Shown: positions 34,412 to 45,094 of the stretch, piece by piece | How positions within the stretch are numbered: the first letter of the stretch is position 1 | Layout: each line of letters opens with the position of its first letter | Source of the DNA: Lepiota brunneoincarnata | Lineage: Eukaryota > Basidiomycota > Agaricomycetes > Agaricales > Agaricaceae | DNA: 64,000 bases | NCBI GenBank assembly: GCA_023014365.1 | Contig: JAEBUN010000001.1 | Location: 3,286,001-3,350,000 of the forward strand | Direction: 5' to 3' | Program-made: the position numbers and the translations under genes | The notes under the pieces: generated by a model | Databases searched by the model: none | What the model was told of the DNA's origin: nothing | The model's input: only the letters and a program-made list of their open reading frames with translations

Positions 34412-34425
34412 CCTGCATGGGGTGC

Positions 34426-35841
34426 CATCGATGGTGATGATGCGTTGAGAGACCGTCTTAACCCTGTTGAGAGTCCCAGATCTCAAAGAACACGGTGGTC
34501 ATGTCGGCGGCCCTCGATTTCTTGACAATGTGTGGCCTGGTGACCAGCACAAAATACTCACACCACACAGAGCACTGCATGGCCTTGACAACCCTGTCGG
34601 GCGTGAGCCAGGGCTGACCGCCCTGGAACATAGGTGCATCGAGGAGCTTGAGGTAGCTCTTCGACCGAGGGAGGTTTGCGTCTATGACAGCCTGAGGCCA
34701 GTTTGTGTGGACCGCGTTCCTGATAGTGGCCTGGTGGCCAGTTCGCTGGGCACGGCGGTAGTGTAGCATGCGACGTGTGCATCCATCTGCTGGACCCATT
34801 CAATGCGAATGAGCAAGCCCGCAGAAGCCAGAGTGGCGGCAGCCACCCAATGAATCTCCACACAGACAATGGGGCCCAGATTAACTGGGAGACTGCCCCC
34901 TGCAAGCGTGAGCATGACCTGCTTGTGCGAAGGTCCGGACATAGTCATCCTAGGCTTGGGAGCCTTGGGTGGCTGCTGGGTGGCTGCCGCCTGCCAATGA
35001 AATGAGACCACCTTGTGGGAAGGCAGCCCTGGGAAAGCACGTGCCAGGTTGACAAGACCCAACGGGGAGGAGACAGCCGCAGCCACATAAGAGTGGGGCA
35101 GAGAACGAGGCTTGGTAGCTAAGTTGACACGCAGAGGGGGGGGACCAGGGAGCGGCCTAGCAGCCAACCAAGCCCTGTCCATTGCCGACAGCGGGGGAAC
35201 AAGGGTGGCACGCGCCACCCTGATGCGAGATGGCCGCTGCCCCGCACCAGGGTTACGAGCCACGGGGACAGGGTTGCCCAACCCTGTGTGGGCCAGGTTC
35301 CTGAAGAATTGCTGAGTAGGTGCAGGCCGCGCATACCCAGCAGGAAAACGCCCCAAGTCCTCCAGCGGGGGGGGAGGCAGGGGAAGGTTATCCTCCACAG
35401 GGGGGCAGCGAGAGCCACCAGCCCGCGGAGTGCCATCCACCTCCATAGAAGCCACAGAGGCCCTAGGAGAGGGGGCGTGCATACTGCCGGCCACCCCGAC
35501 AGGGGCAGCCACTACAGCAGAGTCCGGCCGTTTGCCCTTCCCTTGCACAGGGGTAGGGGTGCTCAGCCTGGATGGACCATACACCTCAGAGGCCCACTCA
35601 TGGAGCCTATGGGTGCGCTTGCCCTCTGTGAAGGGGACATCATCCCAGTCATACTCCTCCACCTCATGGAAGAGCCTGGCCAGGGAGCAGGCAACCTCCA
35701 ACCTGTCCGCATCAGAAAAAGGGGCCCTCCTGGCTCTCTCCAGCCACAGGGCAACTGTGTCGAGTGCGTCTGCCATGATCCCAGCCTCACCCTCCATATT
35801 CGCGATACCGCAAGAGAGGGCGAGAAAGGTGGGGACGAACA
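34426..35841 (-). pseudogene. LINE-A ORF1 (Gag-like), A3, main part
   Basis: The frame begins inside ORF1 (FVPTFLALS) and includes LWLERARRAPFS, the acidic YDWDDVPF region, a Pro-rich middle and the RNA-binding-like block VCVEIHWVAAA. The apparent upstream start at 35914 belongs to adjacent LINE 5'-UTR sequence in the other direction and should be ignored. A shift near 34690 moves the end (SYLKLLDAPMF to FFEIWDSQQG, 34458-34799) into another frame. The knuckle region is at 30281-30543 beyond the B1 insertion. Confidence 0.8.
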
Positions 35842-36006
35842 TCCCTTCTTGGACTTCAACCACCACAAACTTGCTGCATAGCCACCGCCGACCCCTACTC
35901 ACTATCCTCTGCAACGAGCTCTTGTAGTCTGATCAACGATCCATAGCCAGGCTCCCTCCCTGCAAATTGATCAAGGTGAAGGGGCCTGTTGTCGACACTA
36001 ACCAGT

Positions 36007-36657
36007 TGTCATATCCATGCCAACTATAAGTCTAATCACTTAAACTTCGGCTTCTCGACTCCACGTGTGTTCCACACAACAACCCTCTGCCCTCCGACTC
36101 GGCCCCGACTCACTCCGACCGCAACCCACTGCCCCGATCACGCGACCACCTCCACACGTGCCGTGGTCACCTGAACCTCGCTGTCTCTATTTCCCCGTCT
36201 CCATTTTCCGTCCGTAGTCAAGATACGTTACCAGTCTCCATACCCGTACCGGTCTCCATTTCGTTTGTAATCCGTTTGTAACCATATGGGTCTCCGCTTC
36301 ACTCCGCACGTAGTCAGTACGAGTCATAGTTCGTAAGGCCAGTAGTATATATACCGTAGGTACTTGGCTTGTACTCCTCAGTCTGATAATCGAATCGAGC
36401 AGCGGACCAGCTCCCTGTTCCATATCCTCTCCTCTCTTCTGCCTCGCTCCGCTTCGGCTCCGACTTCCTGAAATACGGACTAGGACAGTAGGAGGGCACA
36501 GCACATAAGCTGAGGCCGCAAGTCCAACCCCCCGCCCGACGTACTCCGCCTCGGTCCCGAAGTCTACGTACTGACTTCGCCCTGTCCCCCGGTTACCTTA
36601 TACCAAGGATACCACCCCGACCCTCCGCTTCGGTCCCGACCCGCACCGGCTCTAACA
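36007..36657 (+). repeat. Chromovirus solo LTR with 5-bp TSD
   Basis: 651 bp from TGTCATATCC to TCTAACA, same family as 4643-5303. CCAGT lies on both sides (36002-36006 and 36658-36662), the 5-bp duplication expected of Ty3 integration. No internal sequence remains, so it formed by recombination between the two LTRs of a full element. Its CG content looks little decayed. Confidence 0.95.
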
Positions 36658-37240
36658 CCAGTGTCTTTCTGCCCTCACTGGGCCCTTCAACGCCATTGCA
36701 CTGGAGGCTTGGCTGGGGCATCGTCTCTTGGATGTGTACCTGGGCCGGGTCCACTTCCACTTGTATGACCAGGGGGTGGAGGATGCCCTTGCGGCCCATG
36801 TCGCAGCTCTCGACCGGGTTCTTGCCCAGGCACAGGCCGATCCGGGGGTTCTGGTGGCAGCAACGGACACGAGTCTGCCACCCCACCGGGTCCACCAGGT
36901 GGTTTTGGCCACCCAAGTTTTCCAGGGGCTGGACTGCGTCCACGCGGTCCAGCTTCCGGGGGGGAAGGTTATGGTGCCCGAGGCTGAGCTTTTCACCATT
37001 CGGCTGGCGGTGTCCAAGGCAGTTACTGTTGGGGGCGCTGCTGGCCTTGTCCTGTTCACCAACTCAATGGCTTCGGCCAGGCGGGCAGTGGACCCGTCGG
37101 TGCACTCTGCCCAGGGTCATTCCTTGGTGGTCTGCTGCCTTCTCGCTGAGTGGTTTGCCAGGGGTCTGGCCTGCTCGGTCCATTTCTGGGAGGTCCCTTT
37201 GCGTGCGAGGTGGCCTTTCCATACTCAGGTGCATGACTTT

Positions 37241-38320
37241 TTTTTTTTTTTTTTTTTAAAAATCTCCAATTTACGAGATATAGGGCCCTCCCATGAGGGA
37301 GGACCCTATTGCTTTGCGCTCTTGCGAGGCAAGCACCAGATAATGCACCGGACCCCGGAATCAACTTAGACTCTAACCTGACTTAGTCAGCCAGGAGAAC
37401 CGACAGAGGATTTAGTGCCCTCTAGCCAGATTGCGGGAGACTGTCCCGGCCTGCTACGGCCCGCACTTCACCAGGGAGTTTGTATAGAGCCCCGGCTACT
37501 GGGGTTCCCATCCCCAGGCAGGTGGTTCGCTGGTGCCAACCGGCGTGGATCCCCACCTGTCCCAGGTCTCTGCCTCGCCCACAGCCAACCACGTTGCACT
37601 TCCAGAGGTCCATAGACCCCTAGCGTGGAGTTGTTTCAGCCTCAAGCCCATGCCACACACCATCATGTGGAACACCCATTTGGGGATTGAACCCAGAGCA
37701 TGCCCAGATGCGGTCCCACCCAGGAGTCTGCGGTGTGGACGGCGGACCTCCCCAATCAGCAACCCCAAAGGGAAGCTGTGGGTCACCATAGAATACCCAA
37801 CGCCCCACCCTTTGCCACGGACCCAAGAACCTACTACCATGGACTAACGACCGGTACTTACCCGGGGTATGCCAGCAGCACGCCGGACCAGGCTTTCCCA
37901 ATGTGGAGGGTTGCCTGGCCCCAATCGGGACATTTGACCTGTTTTTGTTATCTTCCCCTGCTTACCGCGCCCTGTGCTTTTGCTCCCTTATCAGGCACAG
38001 CTGATCTAGTCCGATCAAGATCGATCCAGATCCGCCACTTTGGGCTCCAACGATCTCTCCCCCAGATTTACCCCAAATCGGTGATTGCAAGACACCAAAT
38101 CAGGAACTGAGATCAAGGAGACCATTGAATTTCCTTGGAGATAGTTTACCCACCTGAAGAACCGAGCACACGGTAGTATCTGATGACAACTGCGCGACCT
38201 CTCCCCACTTCACAGGTATGGAGGATGAGAGGGAATCAAACCCCCAACCTTTCCGGCAGCCATGCGCAGCCACTTCTCCCCATCTTTAGTGATCGAAACC
38301 ACTGGGCTAGGGAGGCCCCT
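37241..38320 (-). mobile_element. SINE-like element, copy C3 (LINE-A-type tail)
   Basis: About 1080 bp on the minus strand, flanked by CAGGTGCATGACTTT (37226-37240 and 38321-38335). The 5' head (38320 downwards) contains a pol III A box (CTAGCCCAGTGG) and B box (GGTTTGATTCC). Near the 3' end is an 11-bp hairpin (37282-37307) followed by GTAAATTGGAGATTT and a poly-A. That tail is the one of LINE-A. No open frame is credible. It interrupts LINE-A A5 ORF2. C1 and C2 are its sisters. Confidence 0.9.
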
Positions 38321-39178
38321 CAGGTGCATGACTTTGCTTGGTCGTTGCCTCCCATTGGGGTAGGGGCTCGTCCCTGGGCCTCACTCGACTACCTCCGTAA
38401 GGAGGAAGTACGTTTGTGTCAGGACCGCTGGATCAATTTGTTCTAGGGTCCTAACCATTGCGGGCATGGTTTCCTCCAGCTCACCAGGGATGACGACCAT
38501 CCCCTGTGGCCCACATACCTCCACGGTGGGGCCTGGATCCTGCATGCTCATTTGGTGTCTCTGATGGCCCGGATGACGCATGCTATTCTTAACCACATGC
38601 CGATAGGGAGCTATCAGAGGCGCTTTTTCTCACAGGAAGACTACTCCTGTCACTGTGGGTTTTGGGAGGAGACCCGTGAGCATGTGTTCCGGAGCTGCCC
38701 TAGGCACTCCATGGCGGGGGTCCTGGCTACGGTCGAGGCTCTCATTGCTTTCCTCGAGGCGTCCCTGACTGTGTTTGCATTCGCTGAGAGGGCCGGGCCC
38801 CCCCGGGGGGTATCGGCTAGTAGCTCTGCCTGGCACCTGGTTGGGGCTGGGCCAGGGTGTTGGTTATTCCCCTGCCATCTTCAGGCGGCATGTAGGGATT
38901 TACGTGAGAATTGACTCCTAACCCCCATTAGGGGGGGACCTCGCTCCGGTCTGGTTCCCATGCTGCGTGCTGGGCAGCAGCCATCTTCCCGCCTCTGTTC
39001 GTTTGGGGTGGCTTTGTTCTGGGCATGGGGAAACACATGCCTGCGTCCGCGGTCATGCGTTGTATATACAGATACCCTGTAGCTTATGGCTCGGGTTGTA
39101 CTGTAGTTAGTAGCTGCACGCAGCCTCCCTACATGGCCCGCGTTATAAATTGGAGATTTAAAAAAAAAAAAAAAAAAA

Positions 39179-39671
39179 GTAAGAGCCAAAGAACCGCACC
39201 AGCTCTGGCGTGAACCCCAACCATAAAAGCACTGCAAGAATCATTTCGTGATTCAGTGAAGGAAAGAACTGAGCAATATCAAAAGCAACAACACTCGTCC
39301 GTAGCCCCCAAGCCCAACCCGCATGAACAAGATGAGTGAGGATCAACCCAGCGTTCTCAGTGGACTTCTGGCAAATACCGCCAACCTGGTTGGGATAAAA
39401 CACCCCCCATTTGACACAGTCAAACTGGAGGCAGTTGGAGATCATCTTCTCCATAAGCTTACCCAACATGTTTAACAATATGATCAGCCTAAAGGTCTTG
39501 GGTGTCAAATAAGAGGGCTTCCCTGGCTTGGGTATGGTCACCAAGTTAGACTCCTTGAAATAATCTGGCCAATGCCCTGCCGTCAGGCAGGCATTGGCAA
39601 GATCAACAAACACGCAGCAGAATACTCGGTCCGCCACGATATCTTTGAGGTATGACCATGTAATATGGTCG
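39179..39671 (-). pseudogene. LINE-B ORF2 RT fragment (B3)
   Basis: The minus strand reads from HITWSYLKDIVAD through PKPGKPSY and FDIAQFFPSLNH to FFGSY, where it meets the poly-A of A5. The GVGQG and YVDD parts are missing. Upstream it joins LINE-A sequence at 39671. It is a sliver of LINE-B RT without own ends. Confidence 0.82.
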
Positions 39672-40368
39672 GCCGCATGAACGCAGTCTAGCCCCTGGAA
39701 AATCTGGGCAGCCAAAACCGCCTAGTGGACCTGGCGGGGCAGCAGACTTGCATCTGTCACTGCCACCAGAACCCCTGGACCGGCCTGTGCCCGGGCAAGA
39801 ACCTGGTCAAGAGCCACGACATGGGCTGCGAGGGCATCCTCTGCCCCCCGATTGTGCGAGTGGAAGTGGACCCTGCCCGGGCACACGTCCAAGAGATGGC
39901 GCAACGGCATCAAAAGGCCTGGCAAGGGTGGCAAGACGCTGGTTGGCGTTGACAACAGGCCCCTTCACCTTGATCAACTCTTGGGGGGGGAGCTTGGCTA
40001 TAGACCAGACGTGAGACCGGAGATCACCACTGTAGCCCCAGCCAAGGAAGGCACAAACAGGATGGCCCAGAACAAGCGTGGTGTACCGCAGTTTGGCATG
40101 GTCATGGAGCTTCCAGAGATGAAGATGAATGGGGATCAGGCCTGCAATGGCCCCAACCCTCCCATTGGGTGACATCCTAAAGGTGCCGATAATCCAGAGT
40201 GCAGCCCGGTGCTGCATCCGGCGGAGGTGGTCCAAGGTGCCCTTACACCTAGCGCCCCGGTTGTACCACAAGTGGAAGCCATACGTGGCTATAGGAACCA
40301 CACACGACCGATATAGAAGGCGCTTCTGGTCTGGCAGAAGTCCCCAGACGGAATTACCAAGCATTCCC
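39672..40368 (-). pseudogene. LINE-A ORF2 fragment ii (RT thumb to RNase H start)
   Basis: The minus strand encodes LGNSVWGLLPDQKRLLYRSC, the region to LIKVKGPVVNA, and, after a deletion, RNase H entry up to FQGLDCVHA. The Copia element interrupts it at 40369 with a TTCCC duplication; the last 60 bases lie at 45470-45530. It ends at the LINE-A coordinate where fragment i (45531-46001) begins. Confidence 0.82.
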
Positions 40369-40737
40369 TGTTGAAGCAGGAGCGTTGGGAGACTGGTAAG
40401 GAGTCCTAACAGCGAAGGAACGAGTGTATTACGCGAAGGGAACGACTCGAAACGAAAGGAACAAGCTGTGGACAGCTGTGAGAGACTAGAGTGGAGATAG
40501 AACTAACTACTCACCTGTGGACAGCTGTGAGAGACTGGAAGTCCCAAAAGCGTCCACAGGTGCAAGTCCATGTCTAGATCACATGACTAGCTACCAAAAG
40601 CGTCCAGGCCTATCTACAAGTCCACAAACACAACAACAAACAAGTGGGACTGTTCAGAGCACAATAAGACAAGTGCACACTGCTCACCACAGGAGTGCAT
40701 ATAGCACATCCTGGCATGTCACAGGGCACTCCTAACA
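40369..40737 (-). repeat. 3' LTR of Copia element
   Basis: 369 bp, TGTTAGG...CTTCAACA on the minus strand. It differs from the 5' LTR (45095-45464) at about six positions by eye. Confidence 0.95.
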
Positions 40738-40747
40738 CACCCCCTTG
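40738..40747 (-). other. Copia polypurine tract
   Basis: CAAGGGGGTG on the minus strand lies immediately before the 3' LTR, where second-strand synthesis is primed. Confidence 0.7.
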
Positions 40748-40767
40748 ATCTGACAAGTCCTACTGCA

Positions 40768-43700
40768 TCAGACACACCGTCGCAGACCTAAAAGAGGTAC
40801 TGTGGACTCCACAATCGACACAGGAACAGGCTTGGTGAGGATGTCGGCCAACTGCTCAGTGGTTGGTACATGCACTGGATCAATCATTCTAGCCTCCACT
40901 GCATCACGGAGCCAGTAGAGTCGAAGGTCTAGGTGCTTCATTCGTCCGTGGTGTTCTGGATTCTTTGCAACCTGTATTCCTGACTTGTTGTCAACATAGA
41001 GTGTTGAAGGGAAGGAAATGATGTGTCCAATCTCCGAGAGAATGTTGCGCATCCACATGATCTCCTTGCCTGCTTCAACTGCTGCAACATACTCAGCTTC
41101 AGTAGTAGACAGTGTTACCAATCCCTGACGCTTTGAGGACCATCCTACAGCGCCACCACACACCAGAGTTACATATCCACCTGTTGCTCGTCCTGTCTCC
41201 TTGCAATCACCATGAGAGGCATCTGAGTAGGTTATAAACAACTCGTCATCATTGTTCCCTCTGTAGACTAGCTTGTAGTCAACAGTGCCTTTGAGGTAAC
41301 GGAAGAGGTGTTTGACAGCTGCCCAGTGCTGGGGGCCAGGATTGTGATTAAACCGCCCCAGATAAGCAACAGCAAATGCAATGTCGGGACGAGTCATCGT
41401 GGCCAAGTACTGGAGTGCACCCACAGCACTGAGATAGGGAATAGAGCACATCTGGTCTTGTTCTGCAGGGGAGATTGTGATGTTGGCTAAGTCAATTCCT
41501 GGACTCATAGGAGTCTTCACAGGATTGCAGTCATCCATACCAAACTGTTTGAGCATAGAATCAATATAGTGCGATTGGGAAAGGGAGATGGTGCGGTTGG
41601 GGATGTCCTGAGTGATCTGGATGTTGAGAAGAAAGGAGGTGAGACCAAGATCACGGAGTTTGAAGTGTTTTGACAGCTCAGCTACTGTTCTGTCCATGGC
41701 TTGATTGTTCTTGGACACAAGTGTGATGTCGTCAATGAAGATGGGAACAATAACACGAACGTCACCCTTGCTGTAAACATACACAGAGTTGTCTGACTTG
41801 AGCTTGGTGTAGTCCAAAGAGCTAAAGACATCATGTAGCTTCTTGTTCCACTGTCTAGCAGCCTGTTTGAGGCCATAGAGCGACTTGGTGAGCTTGCAAA
41901 CATGGTTAGGACCTCCCTCGTGGTAGCCTTCAGGTTGGCGCATGTAGATTTCTTCATCCAAGTCCCCATAAGTGAAGGCAGATGAAATGTCGACAGAACG
42001 AAGTGAATAGCCTTCTTTGGCTGCCAAGGCCAAAATGAGGCGTAGGGATGCAGGGCGATATGTGGGAGCAAAGACTTCAGTATAGTCAAATCCAGGGCGT
42101 TGAGAGTACCCTTTTGCGACCAACCTAGCCTTGTAGCGCTCCACAGAGCCATCAGCCTTGAGCTTGACTCGGAACACCCAACCTGAGTTGATAGCTGTCT
42201 TGCCAGGAGGGAGCTCAACAATTTGCCAAGTGTTGTTACCCATTAAAGACATCATCTTGTCATTGCAAGCACCTCGCCATTGAGTCCCATCAGGTGCAGA
42301 CATTGCAGCCTTGAAGGTACGGAAGCCTGGGTCCTCTGTGTTGCCAGCAAACTCAACGTCTTGAAAGCCATCCTCAACAGCTAGATCAGCTTCCTCCTCA
42401 TCATCACTGTCAGGGACAGGAGGTGGAGGATCTCTGACCTTCCACCACTCACCAGGTGACCGTCTCACACGTGCAGAGCGTCGTGGAGCAGTTGGGAGCA
42501 ATGGTGGTACAGGAGGCGGCGCAACATCAAGAGGAGGCGCAGGAACAGGAGGAATGATAGGAGGTGGAGCAGGGAGTGGTACATCTTGAGGAGGATGAAT
42601 AGGAATGGATGGAATGACTGGAGACACCCCCTCATCGTCAAGAGGTGGTACTCCCTTAGAATGCGGAGAGGAGGGTGGTAATGGAGTTGGTGCAGTGGGT
42701 GGAGGAGTAAATCCTGGATTGGAGTTGGAATGTGAGGGAAAGTTAGACGGAGTAGATGGGACAGCCAGTGGACGTGGTGCAGTCATCTGCACACTAGACA
42801 GTCCAGGGAAGTGCCGTTTGTCAAAGTCGGCTCTCTCTGAGATCACAACTTGTTTAGTCACAGGATTGTAAAACCTCCATGCCTTGTAGCCAATAGGATA
42901 GCCAATGAATATACACCGTTGCATGTGTGGTCCAAGTGACGTCCGCTTGTCTCTCTGCACATGAACATATGCAGTGCACCCCCAGACTCGTAGGTGAGCA
43001 ACATCAGGCTTACATTTGTAAAAGGCCTCATAAGGAGTGGTGTTGGGAAGGGGAGCAGTAGGGAGGCGATTCCAGACATGAATCATTGCAGTGAGGCACT
43101 TGCCCCAAAATGAAGGAGGGAGATGGGCTTCAGCAAGCATCGCAGTGATACGCTCACCCATTGTCCGATTAGCGCGTTCAGCCAAACCATTCTGTTGGGG
43201 CCGGTTGCGTGCAGAGTGTCTCCGCTCAATCCCACAGTCAGTGGTGAATTTGATGAAGGCATTAGACATGTATTCACCCCCTTTATCATCCTGAAGTGCA
43301 CGAATCTTGCGGGAGAGCTGGTTCTCTGCCCAAGACTTGAAAGTGCAAAATGCATCAAATGCCTCCGATTTCTTCTTTAGGAAGTAAGCTGCTCGGAATC
43401 GTGTTGAGTCATCAATGAACGTGATCCAGTACTTGTAACCTCGATTGGTAGGTACAGGAAGTGGTCCATGAAGATCTGAGTGCACAAGGTCAAGTGGTGC
43501 GCGTGTATGATTGGTCGAGAGAGGAAATGAGGGAGCATGCATCTTGCCAGCCAAGCAAGGTTCACAAACAGGATCGGGAGGTGTCTGAGAGGTGAGAGTG
43601 AGACCAGTCACCAATTGCTGGGAGATCATCTTCTTCACATCAGCATAGTTCTGGTGGATGAGCCTTCTGTGCCAGAGCGACAAGTCAAGAGGGAGAGAGA

Positions 43701-45024
43701 TAGAGGCTGCAGAAGCGAGCTGGGAAGCAATGGTGACTCCCTCAAGCACAGCAGTGTTGTTAGAACGGATCCTAGCACAGAACAGAGTCTTCCTATCCCT
43801 CTGGAAGTCCATAGACGAAGCAGAGATGTGTATATTAAGGCCTTTATGCCTAGTAAGGTAGAGGCAAGACAGGAGATTGCTCTGAAGCTGAGGAACATGG
43901 AGAACTCGTGAAAACTGCACTGCACTCGTCGCTTTTCCCCCTACAACTGGCTGAAACACCACAGAGCCCACCCCAGCTGAGTAAATGACTGAATCATCAG
44001 CTAACCGGACAGGAATGCGAAGGGGAGCATAGGAATGCATCCAGTGACGATGTGGGGTCATATGAGAAGTAGCCCCTGAGTCTGCAAGCCAATCAACGTC
44101 AGAGGAGAGCTGGGAAGGTGTGGGGGAGGTTATACTCGCGTTTCCAGCGAATTCTGTGGTGCTGAGCGCGTTTTCGGATGCAGGAGAGGGCAGGGAGTCT
44201 TGTGACACGTCCTGGGCCTTGTTGGCACGGTTCCTGGGCCGTCTAGAGCGCGATTTTGACGTGTTTTCGCGTGCATCCTTCTGGGCATCCAAAAAGGAGT
44301 AGCACTTGAGCAGTGTGTGGCCAGGCTTGTCACAAAATTTGCATTTCCCGGATGAAGGAGTGGGTGCAGAGCGTGTTGCCAGTGCCTGGGAGGAGCCTGC
44401 AGTGTCCCCAGCACGTCTACGACGTTGAATATCCTCTGTGACGAAAGCCTGGTGCACAGAAGCCTTGTCAAGTTTGTCCATGAGCAGGAGGGAAGAGGTG
44501 AATGAGGAGAATTCCTCAGCAGGGAGGGCTCTAATGAGAGCCATGGAGGCCAGTTCTTCATCCAGCTGGGCTAGTGTGAATCCAGAGGGGCGGAGATTCG
44601 CGATTTTTCGAGTATTTTCGTCCACCCTGTTCATCAGAGCCTGCAGGGACTCGTCCTCTTGCTTCCTGATGCTGAATAAGTCGTCATACACGTTAAAACG
44701 CGTCCCAGCATGCTTTTGGAGGTGTATTTGCTCTAGGGCCTTCCACATCTTCACAGGATCGTCCTGAATCGAGTTGAAATGGATCCTTTGGTCAGGTTCC
44801 ACCATTAGAAACAGCCAGCCAGCTGCCTTGTCCGCTTTAGCCTCCCAAGCTTCCTTAGCCTGATATTCTTCTTTGGTGGGGGGAGATGAGAGTGAGGGAC
44901 TTAGCATAGAACCAGATACCACTCTCCACAGCCCAGAAGCTCGAAACCATGTCTCCATCTCTCCAGACCATGTGGGGTAGTTGGAAGCGTTCAATTTGTC
45001 GAAATGGGGAGTGCTGGAAGCCAT
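40768..45024 (-). CDS. Copia Gag-Pol polyprotein, intact
   Basis: A single 1418-residue frame. Gag (about 1-220) is followed by a zinc knuckle CKFCDKPGHTLLKC (228-241) and the aspartic protease (DSGATS near 315). The GAG-pre-integrase HHCC region spans about 450-495. Integrase has D, D, E near 516, 579 and 616 (HSDLHGP, LQDDKGGEY, NGLAERANRT). A Pro-rich linker spans 750-850. RT (about 930-1180) carries SGWVFRVK, SLYGLKQAARQW and the active site FIDD near 1096-1099. RNase H has SDAS near 1268 and TEAEY near 1310. The ATG at 45024 lies 71 bases after the LTR. No frameshift is needed. This order, with integrase before RT, is diagnostic of Copia. Confidence 0.97.
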   Translation of the reverse strand: MASSTPHFDKLNASNYPTWSGEMETWFRASGLWRVVSGSMLSPSLSSPPTKEEYQAKEAWEAKADKAAGWLFLMVEPDQRIHFNSIQDDPVKMWKALEQIHLQKHAGTRFNVYDDLFSIRKQEDESLQALMNRVDENTRKIANLRPSGFTLAQLDEELASMALIRALPAEEFSSFTSSLLLMDKLDKASVHQAFVTEDIQRRRRAGDTAGSSQALATRSAPTPSSGKCKFCDKPGHTLLKCYSFLDAQKDARENTSKSRSRRPRNRANKAQDVSQDSLPSPASENALSTTEFAGNASITSPTPSQLSSDVDWLADSGATSHMTPHRHWMHSYAPLRIPVRLADDSVIYSAGVGSVVFQPVVGGKATSAVQFSRVLHVPQLQSNLLSCLYLTRHKGLNIHISASSMDFQRDRKTLFCARIRSNNTAVLEGVTIASQLASAASISLPLDLSLWHRRLIHQNYADVKKMISQQLVTGLTLTSQTPPDPVCEPCLAGKMHAPSFPLSTNHTRAPLDLVHSDLHGPLPVPTNRGYKYWITFIDDSTRFRAAYFLKKKSEAFDAFCTFKSWAENQLSRKIRALQDDKGGEYMSNAFIKFTTDCGIERRHSARNRPQQNGLAERANRTMGERITAMLAEAHLPPSFWGKCLTAMIHVWNRLPTAPLPNTTPYEAFYKCKPDVAHLRVWGCTAYVHVQRDKRTSLGPHMQRCIFIGYPIGYKAWRFYNPVTKQVVISERADFDKRHFPGLSSVQMTAPRPLAVPSTPSNFPSHSNSNPGFTPPPTAPTPLPPSSPHSKGVPPLDDEGVSPVIPSIPIHPPQDVPLPAPPPIIPPVPAPPLDVAPPPVPPLLPTAPRRSARVRRSPGEWWKVRDPPPPVPDSDDEEEADLAVEDGFQDVEFAGNTEDPGFRTFKAAMSAPDGTQWRGACNDKMMSLMGNNTWQIVELPPGKTAINSGWVFRVKLKADGSVERYKARLVAKGYSQRPGFDYTEVFAPTYRPASLRLILALAAKEGYSLRSVDISSAFTYGDLDEEIYMRQPEGYHEGGPNHVCKLTKSLYGLKQAARQWNKKLHDVFSSLDYTKLKSDNSVYVYSKGDVRVIVPIFIDDITLVSKNNQAMDRTVAELSKHFKLRDLGLTSFLLNIQITQDIPNRTISLSQSHYIDSMLKQFGMDDCNPVKTPMSPGIDLANITISPAEQDQMCSIPYLSAVGALQYLATMTRPDIAFAVAYLGRFNHNPGPQHWAAVKHLFRYLKGTVDYKLVYRGNNDDELFITYSDASHGDCKETGRATGGYVTLVCGGAVGWSSKRQGLVTLSTTEAEYVAAVEAGKEIMWMRNILSEIGHIISFPSTLYVDNKSGIQVAKNPEHHGRMKHLDLRLYWLRDAVEARMIDPVHVPTTEQLADILTKPVPVSIVESTVPLLGLRRCV

Positions 45025-45081
45025 TGGGAGAGGCAGAAATGAGTGAAAGGGTAAAAACGTGTTTTGAAGCTGTTATAGCCC

Positions 45082-45094
45082 GGGGCCCATAACC
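45082..45094 (-). other. Copia primer-binding site (initiator-tRNA half type)
   Basis: Directly after the 5' LTR the minus strand reads GGTTATGGGCCCC. Its core is complementary to GGGCCCATAACC, the anticodon arm of eukaryotic initiator tRNA-Met. Drosophila Copia uses such an internal half-tRNA primer, and the same mode is inferred here. Confidence 0.7.

Larger units (their letters stand above)
30281..35841 (-). mobile_element. LINE-A copy A3 (ORF1 region), split by LINE-B1
   Basis: ORF1 sequence on the minus strand lies at 34426-35841 and continues at 30281-30543. LINE-B copy B1 is inserted between with a 14-bp duplication. At 30281 the fragment meets the poly-A of A2, and at 35841 it meets the 5' end of A5, so both its own ends are lost. 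Confidence 0.85.
35938..38820 (+). pseudogene. LINE-A ORF2 RNase H and C-terminus, A5, in three pieces
   Basis: Pieces are 35938-36006, 36663-37240 and 38336-38820, separated by the solo LTR and the SINE-like element. The second carries the RNase H motifs ATDTS, EAELFTIRLA and LFTNS, where the usual Asp is Asn. The third has a stop at 38444-38446 and the motif CHCGFWEETREHVFRSC. One base is missing from the C/G run near 38801-38810, so the normal stop is out of frame. Confidence 0.8.
35842..39178 (+). mobile_element. LINE-A copy A5: 5' UTR joined to 3' half
   Basis: The first 96 bases (CATCCCTTCTTGGAC...) match the 5' end of A4 (57137) and A6 (54635 on minus). At about 35938 the sequence jumps to late ORF2 (IARLPPCKLIKVKG) and continues to the 3' UTR and a poly-A (39161-39178). 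ORF1 and most of ORF2 are missing. It was later hit by a chromovirus solo LTR (36007-36657) and a SINE-like element (37241-38320). An inverted 5' end of A3 is an alternative reading of the first 96 bases. Confidence 0.75.

Noticed and set aside
35842..35914. Apparent N-terminus of the A3 ORF1 frame
   Set aside because: These bases are LINE-A 5' UTR read backwards; the true ORF1 similarity begins at 35841.
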